64,000 bases of DNA from CAZKEW01 sp964580435 (GTDB lineage Bacteria; Acidobacteriota; Aminicenantia; Aminicenantales; UBA8522): assembly GCA_964580435.1 (NCBI GenBank), contig CAZOKP010000005.1, positions 11,245 through 75,244 of the forward strand. Reading direction: 5' to 3'. The notes under the pieces were generated by a model that was not told the origin of the DNA, did no database searches, and was given only the letters and a program-made list of their open reading frames with translations. Positions 41,671 to 50,675 of this stretch are shown here, piece after piece. Position numbers and translations under genes: made by a program. Within the stretch, counting starts at the first letter, position 1; every line of letters starts with the position of its first letter.

Positions 41671-42690
41671 TCAACCGCTCATCATTTCGGCAATGGGCTG
41701 AAGAGCAGGAATATTGCTGCAAATGATCTTGACCACGGCCATAAGAGGAACAGCCAGGATCATCCCGGGGATCCCCCACAGCCAGCCCCAGAAAATGAGA
41801 GAAAGGAGTACCACCAGCGGGCTCAGCCCCAGCCCTTGCCCCATCATCTTCGGCTCCAAAACATTGCCTATGACGACATCGATAACGATGAGAATAAGGA
41901 AAATCCATAAAGTGGGCCAGAGGCTGTTCAATTGAACGGCCGCAGCCAGAACGCATAAGGCCAGCGCCACGACCGATCCCAGGCTGGGAATGTAGTTGAG
42001 AACAAACGTCAGGAAGCCAAGGACGATTGCATAATCGACGCCAAAGATGGCCAGGACGGCTGTCGTGATGATTCCCGAGATGATGCTGATACCAGTTTTT
42101 ATGATCAAGTACTTCTGGATTTGACCATCGATGTTATCGATGATCTGGTTGACCTTCTTTGCCCGGGTCGGAGAAAACGATTTATCCACCTTGACCTTGA
42201 GCTTGCCCCGTCCCGCCAGCATAAAGACAAGAAAGACAAAAATCAGGGCGAACGTAGAGAAAAATGAAAAAATTCTATCCAGAGAAGTCAGGACCAGAGA
42301 GGCCAATTTATGGGGATTGAGACTCTTGCTCCAGGCCCAGGGATCCCAATTCTCCTCGGTCAGCTTTAATTCTTGCCTTACCGATTGAAGGAACTCATTC
42401 AGTTTCTCGCTGTACTGGGGCAATGAGTTGGCAAAATCTTTGCCGCTGGTATAGATGAGGATGCCGAAAAGATAAAGGACAAAAAAAGCGACCACAACGA
42501 TAAAAAGGAGGGCCAGGCCTCGAGGAATCTTTAGTCGAGTTAGGAAATCCAAGGCCGGAGAGAGGATGAAGTAGAACAGAATGGCCAGGAAAAAAGGAAA
42601 AAAAACTGGCTTGGCCAGCCGCAGGATAACGCCCAGGACAACAACCAGGATCACTCCTGAAGTGATGGCAACAATCTTGTTATCTTCCAT
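41671..42690 (-). CDS. AI-2E family transporter
   Basis: 339-aa permease with about eight transmembrane segments. The family pattern is clear: VLNYIPSLGSVVALALCVL, GNVLEPKMMGQGLGLSPLVVLLSLIFWGWLWGIPGMILAVPLMAVVKI, near the C-terminus. Family members export varied substrates; AI-2 is known only for a few. ATG at 42690 has no Shine-Dalgarno and a TATAAT 10 nt upstream, probably leaderless. Confidence 0.92.
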   Translation of the reverse strand: MEDNKIVAITSGVILVVVLGVILRLAKPVFFPFFLAILFYFILSPALDFLTRLKIPRGLALLFIVVVAFFVLYLFGILIYTSGKDFANSLPQYSEKLNEFLQSVRQELKLTEENWDPWAWSKSLNPHKLASLVLTSLDRIFSFFSTFALIFVFLVFMLAGRGKLKVKVDKSFSPTRAKKVNQIIDNIDGQIQKYLIIKTGISIISGIITTAVLAIFGVDYAIVLGFLTFVLNYIPSLGSVVALALCVLAAAVQLNSLWPTLWIFLILIVIDVVIGNVLEPKMMGQGLGLSPLVVLLSLIFWGWLWGIPGMILAVPLMAVVKIICSNIPALQPIAEMMSG

Positions 42691-42700
42691 TAGATTTTAT

Positions 42701-42729
42701 ATTATACATTTTCTCTCTGAAATATTGAA
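42701..42729 (-). promoter_or_regulatory. AI-2E gene promoter abutting its start codon
   Basis: Minus strand TTCAAT (42724-42729), 17-bp spacer, TATAAT (42701-42706), ending 10 nt before the ATG of the AI-2E gene. Confidence 0.6.
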
Positions 42730-42782
42730 CTGGAATAGGTGAAATCGGCCTCTCCGTTCTCCCCTTCCCTTAAGAGCTCTCT

Positions 42783-42798
42783 TCACCCCTCCGGGTGA
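42783..42798 (+). promoter_or_regulatory. TCACCC-N4-GGGTGA palindrome
   Basis: Perfect inverted repeat TCACCC (42783-42788), CTCC, GGGTGA (42793-42798), lying 17 bp upstream of copy 2 of the shared element. The half-sites are the same as those inside copies 1 and 2, suggesting one dimeric DNA-binding protein. Confidence 0.55.
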
Positions 42799-42810
42799 TG
42801 TTCCCATCCT

Positions 42811-42871
42811 GAAATTCACCCCAGTTTTCACCCAAAAGGGCGATTGACCGGGCTCAGGGAGCGGCTAAAAT
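42811..42871 (+). promoter_or_regulatory. Shared regulatory element, copy 2, and promoter of the kinase operon
   Basis: The 39-bp block 42811-42849 is 35/39 identical to copy 1. It ends in TTGACC (42844-42849) as -35; a 16-bp spacer leads to TAAAAT (42866-42871) as -10. The kinase ATG is at 42906 behind GAGAGGAC. Confidence 0.65.
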
Positions 42872-42905
42872 CAAACCGTCTTACTTCTGACAGAGAGGAC
42901 TATGG

Positions 42906-45900
42906 ATGCCAATTCCTGACGACTATGTTCTGGAAGAGGAAGAACAGTCCTACCAGAGCGAGCCGGCCGCCCGAGAAAAGACGACGAAGAGGCTCGTCTC
43001 GGACCTGGCTCACGTCCAGATAGAAAAGGCCTATTTCGAAAAGCTGTTTGAAGACGCCCAGGAGGGCATTATCATCGCAGATAGAGAAGGCCATGTCCTC
43101 AAAGTGAACGGGGAATTCAAAAGAATGTTCGGGTTTGAAAACGACGAAATCGTCGGCCAAACCATTGATAAACTCATTGCTCCCCGGGATAACCTCAATG
43201 CCGCCGTTAACATAACCCAGCGCGTCGCCAGCGGCGAGAAAGTCTCCTTTGAAACGCTCCGCCGCAGGAAAGACGGCCGGTCCATCCAAGTTTCGGTCAT
43301 CGCCTCTCCGATCATTGAGGAGGGAAAGTTACAGGCCATTTTTGGCATTTACAGGGATATTTCCGAGCAGAAAAAAATCCTGCAGGAGCTCAAGAACTCA
43401 GAGATGAGATTTCAGGATATTGCCCTCAGCTCGGCCGACTGGATCTGGGAAATCGACAGGAACGGGAGGTATATTTTCGCTTCCGGCAGAGTCACACAGA
43501 TCCTCGGGTACGACCGCGAAGAAATCCTCGGCAAGACGCCGTTTGACCTGATGCCCAAAACAGAAGCGGAGCGAGTCCGACATTTCTTTCAGGAAATCAT
43601 GGCCGCAAAAAAGCCGGTCGTCGACCTGGAAAACTGGAACCTCACCCGGGATGGGAAATTGGTCTGCTTGCTGACGAACGCCCTGCCAATACTCGACGAA
43701 AAAAGCGGGCTTCTGGGCTACCGCGGCATGGACAAGGACATCACGGAAAGGAAGCGCACAGAAACGCAAATCTTAAGACAGAACCTTCTTTTGGACGGCA
43801 TCAACAGGCTCCTGCAAAAAGTCTTTACGAAAGAGACGGATGCTGATTTGGCCGAGTTCTGTCTCCACCTGGCTGAAGAACTCACGGGGAGCAAGTACGG
43901 ATTCATCGGCGAGATCAATGACCAGAATAACCTGGATATTATCTCCATGAGTCACTTTGCCTGGGACGCCTGCACAATTCCCAAATCCAACGCGCCCCTG
44001 CTTCTGAAGAACATGAGAATCCGAGGAATATGGAGTGAGGCCATCAAATATGGCGAGACCCAGCTCATCAACGCCCCGGATTCGCACCCGAGCCGGGTCG
44101 GATTTCCCAAAGGACATCCCACTCTTCAAACTCTACTCTGCGCGCCTCTGAAACATGCCGGTCATATTGTCGGCGTCATAGCCCTGGCCAACAAAGAATT
44201 CGGTTATGACAGGGATGATGAAAAGGCCGTAGAAGCTCTGGCGACGGCCTTCGTCGAGGCTCTGTACCGCAAAAGAGCTGAAGCGGCGATCCAGAGAGAG
44301 ACGGCCAAGCTCTCGGCGATCATCACCGGAATTGACGAGGGGGTTCTTTTTGCAGACCAGGATGACAGGATCATCGAAATTAATGATTACTTTCTCAGAC
44401 TCTTGGGGAAGAATAAACCGGAGATCCTGGGCAAGACTCTCTGGGACATCTATGTCGGAAAGCCGGAGGAAGACCTGAAAAAATATGTCGAGATCTTCAA
44501 GAAGGATTCGGGGGCTCCCCCCGTCGAAATTCAGAAAACCTTGGGCGAGAAAGAAGTCATTTTCAGGATCAAGCCCATCCGCCGCAATGATCAATACGAA
44601 GGTCTTATCCTCAACGTGGCGGATGTTTCCGAACTCGTCCGGGCGCGCATAGAGGCCCTGACCGCCAACAGAGTCAAAAGCGAGTTCTTGGCGAATATCA
44701 GCCACGAAATCCGCACCCCGATGAACGGGATTTTGGGCATGACCGACCTGGCCCTCGACACCCAGCTGACTCCTGAGCAGAAAGAGTACTTGGGGGGGAT
44801 CAAATCCTCGGCAGAGTCCCTGTTGAGCTTGATCAACGATATCCTTGATTTTTCCAAGATTGAAGCCAAAAAGCTCGAGCTGGAATCGACCGTCTTCAGC
44901 CTGGAAGACCTTCTCTTCGAGACCTTGGCCCCTCTCTCCATCCAGGCCCATCGAAACAAGCTCGACTTGGCCTGCGAGATCTCTCCGAGTCTGGATCCCG
45001 ACCTCCTCGGCGACCCCGGCCGGCTCCGTCAGATCCTGGTCAACCTTATCGGCAACGCCATCAAATTCACAGAAAAAGGCGCCGTGGTTGTCACGGTCGC
45101 TGAATCGACCCGGTCGGAGAAGGACGTCGTCCTCCATTTTACCATCGCCGACACGGGAATCGGCATTCCTGAGGAGAAGCAGAAGATCATTTTTGATGTC
45201 TTCGCCCAGGCCGACAGCTCCATGACCCGAAAATACGGCGGCACGGGCCTCGGTCTGGCGATTTCCTCCCAGTTGGTCGACCTGCTTGGCGGCAAAATTT
45301 GGGTGGAGAGCACGGTAGGAAAAGGCAGCAAGTTCCACTTCACCGCTCGCTTCGGAGTTCTCCAAGACTCTGACGAGAGGAGAATAGCGCAGCCAAAACT
45401 CACCTTCATGAATCTGCCTCTTTTCTTGGTGGAGGATAACGCGAGCTGCCGGCGCATCCTCAGGGAATTGACATCCGGCTGGGGTGCGAAAGTGAAAGAG
45501 GCCGAAAGCGCCGACGAAGCGACCGTCCTGCTCGATGAAGCTAAGGAAAAGAAAAAGCCTTTTCCTCTCATCCTTTTGGATGCCAATCTCCCGGGGCACG
45601 ACAGTTTCATCATCCTCGATTACATCAAGAACAATCCGGATATCGCCAAGGCCATCATCATGATGATGGGCACAACGAGCAACCGCATTGACGCCACACC
45701 CTGGCTGAAGGTCGGGATTTCTGTTCACCTGAGCAAACCCATTAAGCCGACCGAGCTCAATAATAAGATCTCCCAGGTGCTCGGGCTGGCTGCCACGTTC
45801 CCCAAGCCTGCGGAGGCGCCTGTTCCCGTAATCGCTGAGCCTGTCGCCCCTCAGGTTGAGCAGCGCCCGACCACATATCGCGTTCTTATCGCGGAAGACA

Positions 45901-46304
45901 ATTTGGTCAATCAAAAGGTCGCTATCTACATGCTTGAAAAACAAGGCCATTCCGTAACAGGAGTGATGAATGGAGAAGAAACTCTGGCTGCGCTGGAGAA
46001 GGGGAATTTTGAGCTTATTCTGATGGACCTCCAGATGCCTAAAATGGACGGTTTTAAAGCCACCCAGTTGATCCGCCAGAAAGAAAAGGAAACAGGTCTT
46101 CACCTCCCGATCATTGCCATGACCGCGCACGCCATGAAAGGAGACCGCGAAAGATGCCTGCGCGCGGGAATGGATGAATATATCTCTAAGCCCCTGAACG
46201 TCAAGCAACTCGCTGACACGATCGCCCGGGTTATGAATAATGAGGTCCAGGGCCACGAGGAACCCCCGGGAACAGCGGAGGTAGCTGGTAAAAGAAGACA
46301 ATGA
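42906..46304 (+). CDS. Hybrid sensor histidine kinase (PAS-PAS-GAF-PAS-HisKA-HATPase-REC-REC)
   Basis: 1132-aa soluble hybrid kinase without a clear membrane segment, so a cytoplasmic sensor. PAS about 45-155, PAS/PAC about 165-285, GAF about 300-455 (LLCAPLKHAGHIVGVIALANKEF), PAS about 465-580. HisKA with phospho-His600 in FLANISHEIRTPMNGILG; HATPase with N-box VNLIGNAIKF, DTGIGIPEEK and GGTGLGLAI. Two receivers follow with acceptor Asp892 (LLDANLP) and Asp1041 (LMDLQMP). It lacks its own HPt, which is encoded two genes later. ATGA overlap with the next gene. Confidence 0.94.
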   Translation: MPIPDDYVLEEEEQSYQSEPAAREKTTKRLVSDLAHVQIEKAYFEKLFEDAQEGIIIADREGHVLKVNGEFKRMFGFENDEIVGQTIDKLIAPRDNLNAAVNITQRVASGEKVSFETLRRRKDGRSIQVSVIASPIIEEGKLQAIFGIYRDISEQKKILQELKNSEMRFQDIALSSADWIWEIDRNGRYIFASGRVTQILGYDREEILGKTPFDLMPKTEAERVRHFFQEIMAAKKPVVDLENWNLTRDGKLVCLLTNALPILDEKSGLLGYRGMDKDITERKRTETQILRQNLLLDGINRLLQKVFTKETDADLAEFCLHLAEELTGSKYGFIGEINDQNNLDIISMSHFAWDACTIPKSNAPLLLKNMRIRGIWSEAIKYGETQLINAPDSHPSRVGFPKGHPTLQTLLCAPLKHAGHIVGVIALANKEFGYDRDDEKAVEALATAFVEALYRKRAEAAIQRETAKLSAIITGIDEGVLFADQDDRIIEINDYFLRLLGKNKPEILGKTLWDIYVGKPEEDLKKYVEIFKKDSGAPPVEIQKTLGEKEVIFRIKPIRRNDQYEGLILNVADVSELVRARIEALTANRVKSEFLANISHEIRTPMNGILGMTDLALDTQLTPEQKEYLGGIKSSAESLLSLINDILDFSKIEAKKLELESTVFSLEDLLFETLAPLSIQAHRNKLDLACEISPSLDPDLLGDPGRLRQILVNLIGNAIKFTEKGAVVVTVAESTRSEKDVVLHFTIADTGIGIPEEKQKIIFDVFAQADSSMTRKYGGTGLGLAISSQLVDLLGGKIWVESTVGKGSKFHFTARFGVLQDSDERRIAQPKLTFMNLPLFLVEDNASCRRILRELTSGWGAKVKEAESADEATVLLDEAKEKKKPFPLILLDANLPGHDSFIILDYIKNNPDIAKAIIMMMGTTSNRIDATPWLKVGISVHLSKPIKPTELNNKISQVLGLAATFPKPAEAPVPVIAEPVAPQVEQRPTTYRVLIAEDNLVNQKVAIYMLEKQGHSVTGVMNGEETLAALEKGNFELILMDLQMPKMDGFKATQLIRQKEKETGLHLPIIAMTAHAMKGDRERCLRAGMDEYISKPLNVKQLADTIARVMNNEVQGHEEPPGTAEVAGKRRQ

Positions 46305-47233
46305 AGATACTCATCGCTGAAGATGACCCCATCAGCAGCAAGATTTTGGGAAAAAACCTCTCGAACTGGGGCTACAATGTCAGCCTGGCCAAGACCGGCG
46401 AAGAAGCCTGGGGCGCTCTCAAGGATGAAGATTTGCGCCTAGCGATCCTAGACTGGATGATGCCGGGGATGGACGGCGTGGACATCTGCAAGAAGATCCG
46501 CCGCCGGAAAAGGAAAAAATACACCTATATCATCCTTCTGAGCGCCAAAGACCGAAAACAGGACATCATCGCCGGACTTTCCTCCGGCGCGGACGATTAC
46601 ATGACCAAGCCGGTAAATTTTCTCGAGCTGAGGGCGCGCCTGAGAACGGGCGAGCGCATCATCGACCTCGAAGATAAGCTGATTCTCATCCAGAATCAGC
46701 TTAAAGATATCGCCAGCAGGGACAGCTTGACCAAGCTCTGGAACCGGGGCGAAATTATCAAATTTCTGCGTGAGGAGCTCGAGCGAGGCAGCAGAGATAA
46801 AAACGCGGTCGGGGTCATCATGCTGGACCTGGACTATTTCAAAAAGATCAACGACATCTTTGGCCACGATATCGGGGATGTCGCTCTCCTTCAGGTTGTC
46901 TCACGAATCAAAAGAAAAGTGCGCAAATCAGATAAGGTGGGCCGCTATGGAGGGGACGAAATCGTCGTCATCCTGCCCAATTGCCCCCAATCGGAATTGT
47001 TTGAAATCGGCGAGCGCTTGCGCCTGTCCGTCGCACGTCGAGCCATTAAAACTGACCTGGATACGATCCCCATAACCATTTCTGCCGGCTGCGCCTGCTC
47101 GGATGATGTTCCGCAGCCAACGGCTGAGAAGCTCATCAGGGCTTCTGATGAGGCACTTCTGACAGCCAAAAGCCAGGGGCGTAACTGCGTCATCGTAAAT
47201 AACGCATCTCACAAAGGACAGAAAAATGTCTAA
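46301..47233 (+). CDS. Response regulator diguanylate cyclase (REC-GGDEF)
   Basis: 310-aa protein: receiver with acidic pair EDD and acceptor Asp51 (ILDWMMPGMDG), short linker helix, GGDEF domain with GGDEI at 217-221, so it should make c-di-GMP from two GTP. The inhibitory I-site RxxD (RKSD, 5 residues before GGDEI) is kept, giving product feedback. DLDYFKKINDIFGHDIGD is the Mg/GTP-binding stretch. Phosphorylated by the neighbouring kinase by inference from the operon. Confidence 0.94.
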   Translation: MKILIAEDDPISSKILGKNLSNWGYNVSLAKTGEEAWGALKDEDLRLAILDWMMPGMDGVDICKKIRRRKRKKYTYIILLSAKDRKQDIIAGLSSGADDYMTKPVNFLELRARLRTGERIIDLEDKLILIQNQLKDIASRDSLTKLWNRGEIIKFLREELERGSRDKNAVGVIMLDLDYFKKINDIFGHDIGDVALLQVVSRIKRKVRKSDKVGRYGGDEIVVILPNCPQSELFEIGERLRLSVARRAIKTDLDTIPITISAGCACSDDVPQPTAEKLIRASDEALLTAKSQGRNCVIVNNASHKGQKNV

Positions 47234-47618
47234 CCATCTTGATTCCAGCCAGGATCTGCCCATTGATTATTCCGAAGTCCTCGAAAGAATCGGCGGAGAC
47301 GAACTTTTCCTTGAAGAGCTCCTCAAAATCTACTTTGAAGAATTCAGCGAAAAAATTGCCCTGCTCCGAGAGGCCATCGAGCAGGGAAATTTCAGCCTGA
47401 TCCAAGAACTTGGCCACTGTCTTAAGGGCGCCTCTGCCAACCTCAGCCTAGCCTCGCTGAAAAAAGCCTGCTTTGCTTTGGAAGTATCCGGACGCGAAAA
47501 GAACATCGAGCAAGCCCAGAGCGCCTTCCTCTCCCTGGGGACAGAATTCCAGAGACTCAAGAATTACCTTGAGGCGTCTCCCCTGAAAAATCGGGCCGCC
47601 CAGAGATTAGGGAAGTGA
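47226..47618 (+). CDS. HPt phosphotransfer protein
   Basis: 130-aa helical HPt domain with phospho-His64 in LGHCLKGASANLSLASLKK. It overlaps the cyclase gene by 8 bp and would carry phosphate between the hybrid kinase receivers and the REC-GGDEF protein. The last 12 bp overlap the end of the convergent DUF6599 gene. Confidence 0.88.
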   Translation: MSNHLDSSQDLPIDYSEVLERIGGDELFLEELLKIYFEEFSEKIALLREAIEQGNFSLIQELGHCLKGASANLSLASLKKACFALEVSGREKNIEQAQSAFLSLGTEFQRLKNYLEASPLKNRAAQRLGK

Positions 47619-48518
47619 TTTCCTTATGGAGCGGGCCAACGCCTGGAGATATCTAAGGCCCGTTTCTTCATAACCGTCCTTGATTCTCATCACTCCGAAT
47701 ATAACCTTCCCGGCCCTAGAGATATAGATATCTTGAGCGTAACGGTCTTTGATATGATAGCCAAGGGGAATTTCGTCAGGAGTCGGGTCGTTTTTCTGGT
47801 AAGCCGATAAATATTGCTTCATCATATCCGCCCCATCGGCTTCGCTTTTTCCCTCGATGATAAAAACGTCGAATTCAAGGTCCCCGTCTTTATAGCTCGC
47901 CAGATAGCCGTTATGAAGAAAGCTAAACCCCAAGACATTGCGGAGGATGAATTTCTCGCTATTGACAATCAGTCCTTCTTTCGGAAAACGTTCCAGGAGA
48001 GGCGGCAGAGCTCCCTTCTCTTTCACCCTTTTGGCGATGTCCTGGGCAAACTGTTTCAAAACACTTTCCGAACTCTCTCCGCAGTCGTAACAAAGGAGTT
48101 TCACATAGTCGCTTCCGACAATAAAATTGAGGCTTCCTTCCTCTAGATATCCCTGATTGCCCACGGGTATAAAGAGGCTCTCCGGATACCTCTCGGAGCT
48201 ATAAATGCCGAAGGAATTCCTATCATTCCCCATATCATAAATTTCAAGCGTGAGGGAGCCCTTGGACATTTCGTCCTGATACTGAGCCACGATGAGTTCC
48301 TTGAAGTCATAGCTCAAATAGGCCTCAGCCGCTCCATCGATGTATTCAAACAGCGTTGCCGGAAGAAACGTCTGCGGTTTTTCTCGAAGCGTCCAACCCG
48401 AGACTTGAGGAAGAAGAGGCTGAAGAGGAGAACGACCGGCCTCCTGGCTGAATGCAGCGGGCAGCAAAAGGAAAAATAAGGCATAAAGCAGAGTTCTGGT
48501 CGGTTTTCTTTCGGCCAT
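47607..48518 (-). CDS. DUF6599-type secreted protein
   Basis: 303-aa exported protein with signal peptide (RTLLYALFFLLLPAAF). The mature part begins LLPQVSGWTLREKPQTFLPATLFEYIDGAAEAYLSYDFKEL, followed by TLEIYDMGNDRNSFGIYSSERYPE, which is the family pattern. Function unknown. AAGGAGG 6 nt before the ATG at 48518 decides this start over one 63 nt upstream. Confidence 0.8.
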   Translation of the reverse strand: MAERKPTRTLLYALFFLLLPAAFSQEAGRSPLQPLLPQVSGWTLREKPQTFLPATLFEYIDGAAEAYLSYDFKELIVAQYQDEMSKGSLTLEIYDMGNDRNSFGIYSSERYPESLFIPVGNQGYLEEGSLNFIVGSDYVKLLCYDCGESSESVLKQFAQDIAKRVKEKGALPPLLERFPKEGLIVNSEKFILRNVLGFSFLHNGYLASYKDGDLEFDVFIIEGKSEADGADMMKQYLSAYQKNDPTPDEIPLGYHIKDRYAQDIYISRAGKVIFGVMRIKDGYEETGLRYLQALARSIRKSLP

Positions 48519-48552
48519 GGTGGACCTCCTTTTCTTCCAAAATCTCGTCTCA

Positions 48553-48581
48553 ACTTTACTACACCGGGCGGGATTTTTCAA
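48553..48581 (-). promoter_or_regulatory. DUF6599 gene promoter
   Basis: Minus strand TTGAAA (48576-48581), 17-bp spacer, TAAAGT (48553-48558), divergent from the DUF362 promoter 10 bp away. Confidence 0.6.
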
Positions 48582-48591
48582 ACGACCTCAG

Positions 48592-48620
48592 TTGACAGGT
48601 CCCTCAAAGAAGAGTAATTT
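48592..48620 (+). promoter_or_regulatory. DUF362 gene promoter close to its start codon
   Basis: TTGACA (48592-48597), 17-bp spacer, TAATTT (48615-48620). The -10 ends 11 nt before the ATG at 48632 and no Shine-Dalgarno intervenes. Confidence 0.6.
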
Positions 48621-48631
48621 TTCTAATCCGG

Positions 48632-49528
48632 ATGAACGAAGCCAAAGTCGCCGTAATTAGAGGAAAAGGGGTCCTCACTCGAGCGGGTGAATTGAGCCAG
48701 CTGAAGGTTGCTGAGATGATCCAGCGCGGTCTCCAAATCCTTACCGGGTTGCCTAATGCCGAGGACGCTCTCGGCCAGATTTTCGCCAGGAATGACCGCA
48801 TCGGCATCAAAATCAATACCATCGGAGGCCGCAAGATCTCCACCCGGCCGGAAGTATCTCTGACCCTGGCCGATCTCCTGGTTAAAAGCGGTCTCCACGA
48901 ACGGAACATCATCATCTGGGATCGCACCAACAGAGAGCTCAAAGATGCCGGCTATCGCCTGGCCTCACCCTCAAACGGCCTGAAGGTTTTCGGCACGGAC
49001 ATGGATGGCGCAGGATATGAGACCGAGCTCGTATCTCATCTCAACATCGGAAGTCTTTTCTCCACAATCCAGACCAATTTTGTTACCGCCTCGGTCAGCC
49101 TAGCCATTCTCAAAGACCACGGCCTGGCCGGGGTAACAGCGGGAATGAAAAACTATTTTGGCTCCATCCATAATCCTAATAAATACCATGATTCCCACTG
49201 CAACCCTTATGTTGCCGAGCTCTTTGATACAGACCCTATCAAGAGGAAACACAAGCTCTCCGTCCTCGACGGACTGATCGTTCAATACCACCGCGGACCT
49301 TCCTATCATGCTCAGTGGGCGGAAGCTTGCGGAGTCCTTGTTTTTAGCCGCGACCCTGTTGCTGCTGATTCAGTGGGCTGGCAGATGATCGAAAAACTGC
49401 GGGCCAAAAAGGGGCTTCCGTCGCTTCAAGAAGACAAAAGAGAACCGGCCTATCTTATGACAGCCGAGAAGATGGGACTTGGCCGGGCCGGAGTTGATCA
49501 AATCCAAATTATCGAGGATGAGGTATAA
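48632..49528 (+). CDS. DUF362 domain protein
   Basis: 298-aa protein beginning MNEAKVAVIRGKGVL, with IGIKINTIGGRKISTRPE, IIIWDRTNRELKDAGY, LKDHGLAGVTAGMKNYFGSIHNPNKYH and AADSVGWQMIEKLR, the DUF362 layout. The family is linked to iron-sulfur and radical-SAM contexts; biochemical role unknown. No Fe-S cysteine motif is present here. The following gene is an AmrS-type radical SAM enzyme, 26 bp downstream. Confidence 0.87.
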   Translation: MNEAKVAVIRGKGVLTRAGELSQLKVAEMIQRGLQILTGLPNAEDALGQIFARNDRIGIKINTIGGRKISTRPEVSLTLADLLVKSGLHERNIIIWDRTNRELKDAGYRLASPSNGLKVFGTDMDGAGYETELVSHLNIGSLFSTIQTNFVTASVSLAILKDHGLAGVTAGMKNYFGSIHNPNKYHDSHCNPYVAELFDTDPIKRKHKLSVLDGLIVQYHRGPSYHAQWAEACGVLVFSRDPVAADSVGWQMIEKLRAKKGLPSLQEDKREPAYLMTAEKMGLGRAGVDQIQIIEDEV

Positions 49529-49553
49529 TAGGATTATCAGGACAGTGTGGACC

Positions 49554-50675
49554 ATGGAAAGGCGGCAATTCTTTAAGACCGTGGCCGGCTCGAGCCTTCT
49601 CTTGGGCGCAAACGCGGGAACCTTTCTCTGCGACCTTTTCGCGTTCCAGGACACTGCCAACCTCTCCCGAGTGGAAGCGCGTTATTACAAGAAACTTCCC
49701 GACAGGGAAATCGAATGCCAGCTCTGTCCTCGCAACTGCAAGCTGGGGGATAAAGAACGAGGATACTGCGGAGTCAGGGAGAACATCGGCGGGACGTACT
49801 ATACGTTGGTCTATGGCAAAGCCTGCACCGCCAATGTTGACCCTATCGAGAAAAAACCGTTCTTCCATTTTCTGCCCGGCAGCAAGGCTTTTTCCATCGC
49901 CACAGCCGGCTGCAATCTCAACTGCAAGTTCTGCCAGAACTGGCAGATCTCTCAAGTGAGGGCGGAACAGGTCACGCCGTTGGACCTGCCCCCCCAGGAT
50001 GTCGTCGTCAATGCCCTCAGCTACAAGTGCCCCAGCATTTCCTACACCTACACAGAGCCCATCGTTTACTTCGAGTATATGTATGACACGGCCATCCAGG
50101 CGCGTACTAAGGGAATAAAGAATTGCGTCGTCACGGCGGGACATATCAACCGAGAGCCCCTCCTGGACCTGGTCAAGGTCGTCGACGCCATCAAGATCGA
50201 CCTGAAGTCTTTCAGCCAAAATTTTTATGCAAATTATGTCCGCGGCGAACTCCAGCCGGTTCTTGAAGCTATAAGAACCGTACACCAAAGCAAGGTCTGG
50301 CTGGAGCTTGTCTATCTGGTCATCCCCACCCTGAATGACGACGTTGAAGGGATCCGCGAGATGAGCCAATGGATCAGAAAAGAAATCGGGCCCGACGTCC
50401 CGCTCCATTTTTCGCGGTTTCAACCGATGTATCTCGTGCAAAATCTCCCCCCCACTCCCATCTCGACTTTGGAGAAAGCGCACGATATCGCCCTGGATGA
50501 GGGGCTCCATTATGTTTACATCGGCAACGTTCCTGGGCATAAAGCGGAAAGTACCTTCTGCCCCCGTTGTCAAAACGTGATCATTGAGAGAGTGGGCTTC
50601 GAGGTCAATAGAATAGACCTCGACGGCGGAAAGTGCAAATTCTGCCACAACCCTATTCCCGGAATCTGGGCTTGA
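49554..50675 (+). CDS. amrS: AmmeMemoRadiSam-system radical SAM enzyme (AmrS-like)
   Basis: 373-aa radical SAM protein with an N-terminal Tat-like signal (MERRQFFKTVAGSSLLLG). A Cys cluster (CQLCPRNCKLGDKERGYCGVR) precedes the SAM/4Fe-4S motif AGCNLNCKFCQNWQIS. C-terminal CPRCQN and CKFCHN pairs add a further metal site. The family is named after its co-occurrence with AMMECR1 and MEMO proteins; neither is in this window. Start at 49554 matches the signal peptide. Confidence 0.9.
   Translation: MERRQFFKTVAGSSLLLGANAGTFLCDLFAFQDTANLSRVEARYYKKLPDREIECQLCPRNCKLGDKERGYCGVRENIGGTYYTLVYGKACTANVDPIEKKPFFHFLPGSKAFSIATAGCNLNCKFCQNWQISQVRAEQVTPLDLPPQDVVVNALSYKCPSISYTYTEPIVYFEYMYDTAIQARTKGIKNCVVTAGHINREPLLDLVKVVDAIKIDLKSFSQNFYANYVRGELQPVLEAIRTVHQSKVWLELVYLVIPTLNDDVEGIREMSQWIRKEIGPDVPLHFSRFQPMYLVQNLPPTPISTLEKAHDIALDEGLHYVYIGNVPGHKAESTFCPRCQNVIIERVGFEVNRIDLDGGKCKFCHNPIPGIWA

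Noticed and set aside
44133..46301. 722-codon open frame antisense to the hybrid kinase
   Set aside because: Entirely inside the kinase gene, which has complete domains; long antisense frames are common opposite GC-biased genes.
49509..50648. 379-codon open frame antisense to amrS
   Set aside because: No motifs; amrS on the other strand has complete radical SAM motifs and a signal peptide.
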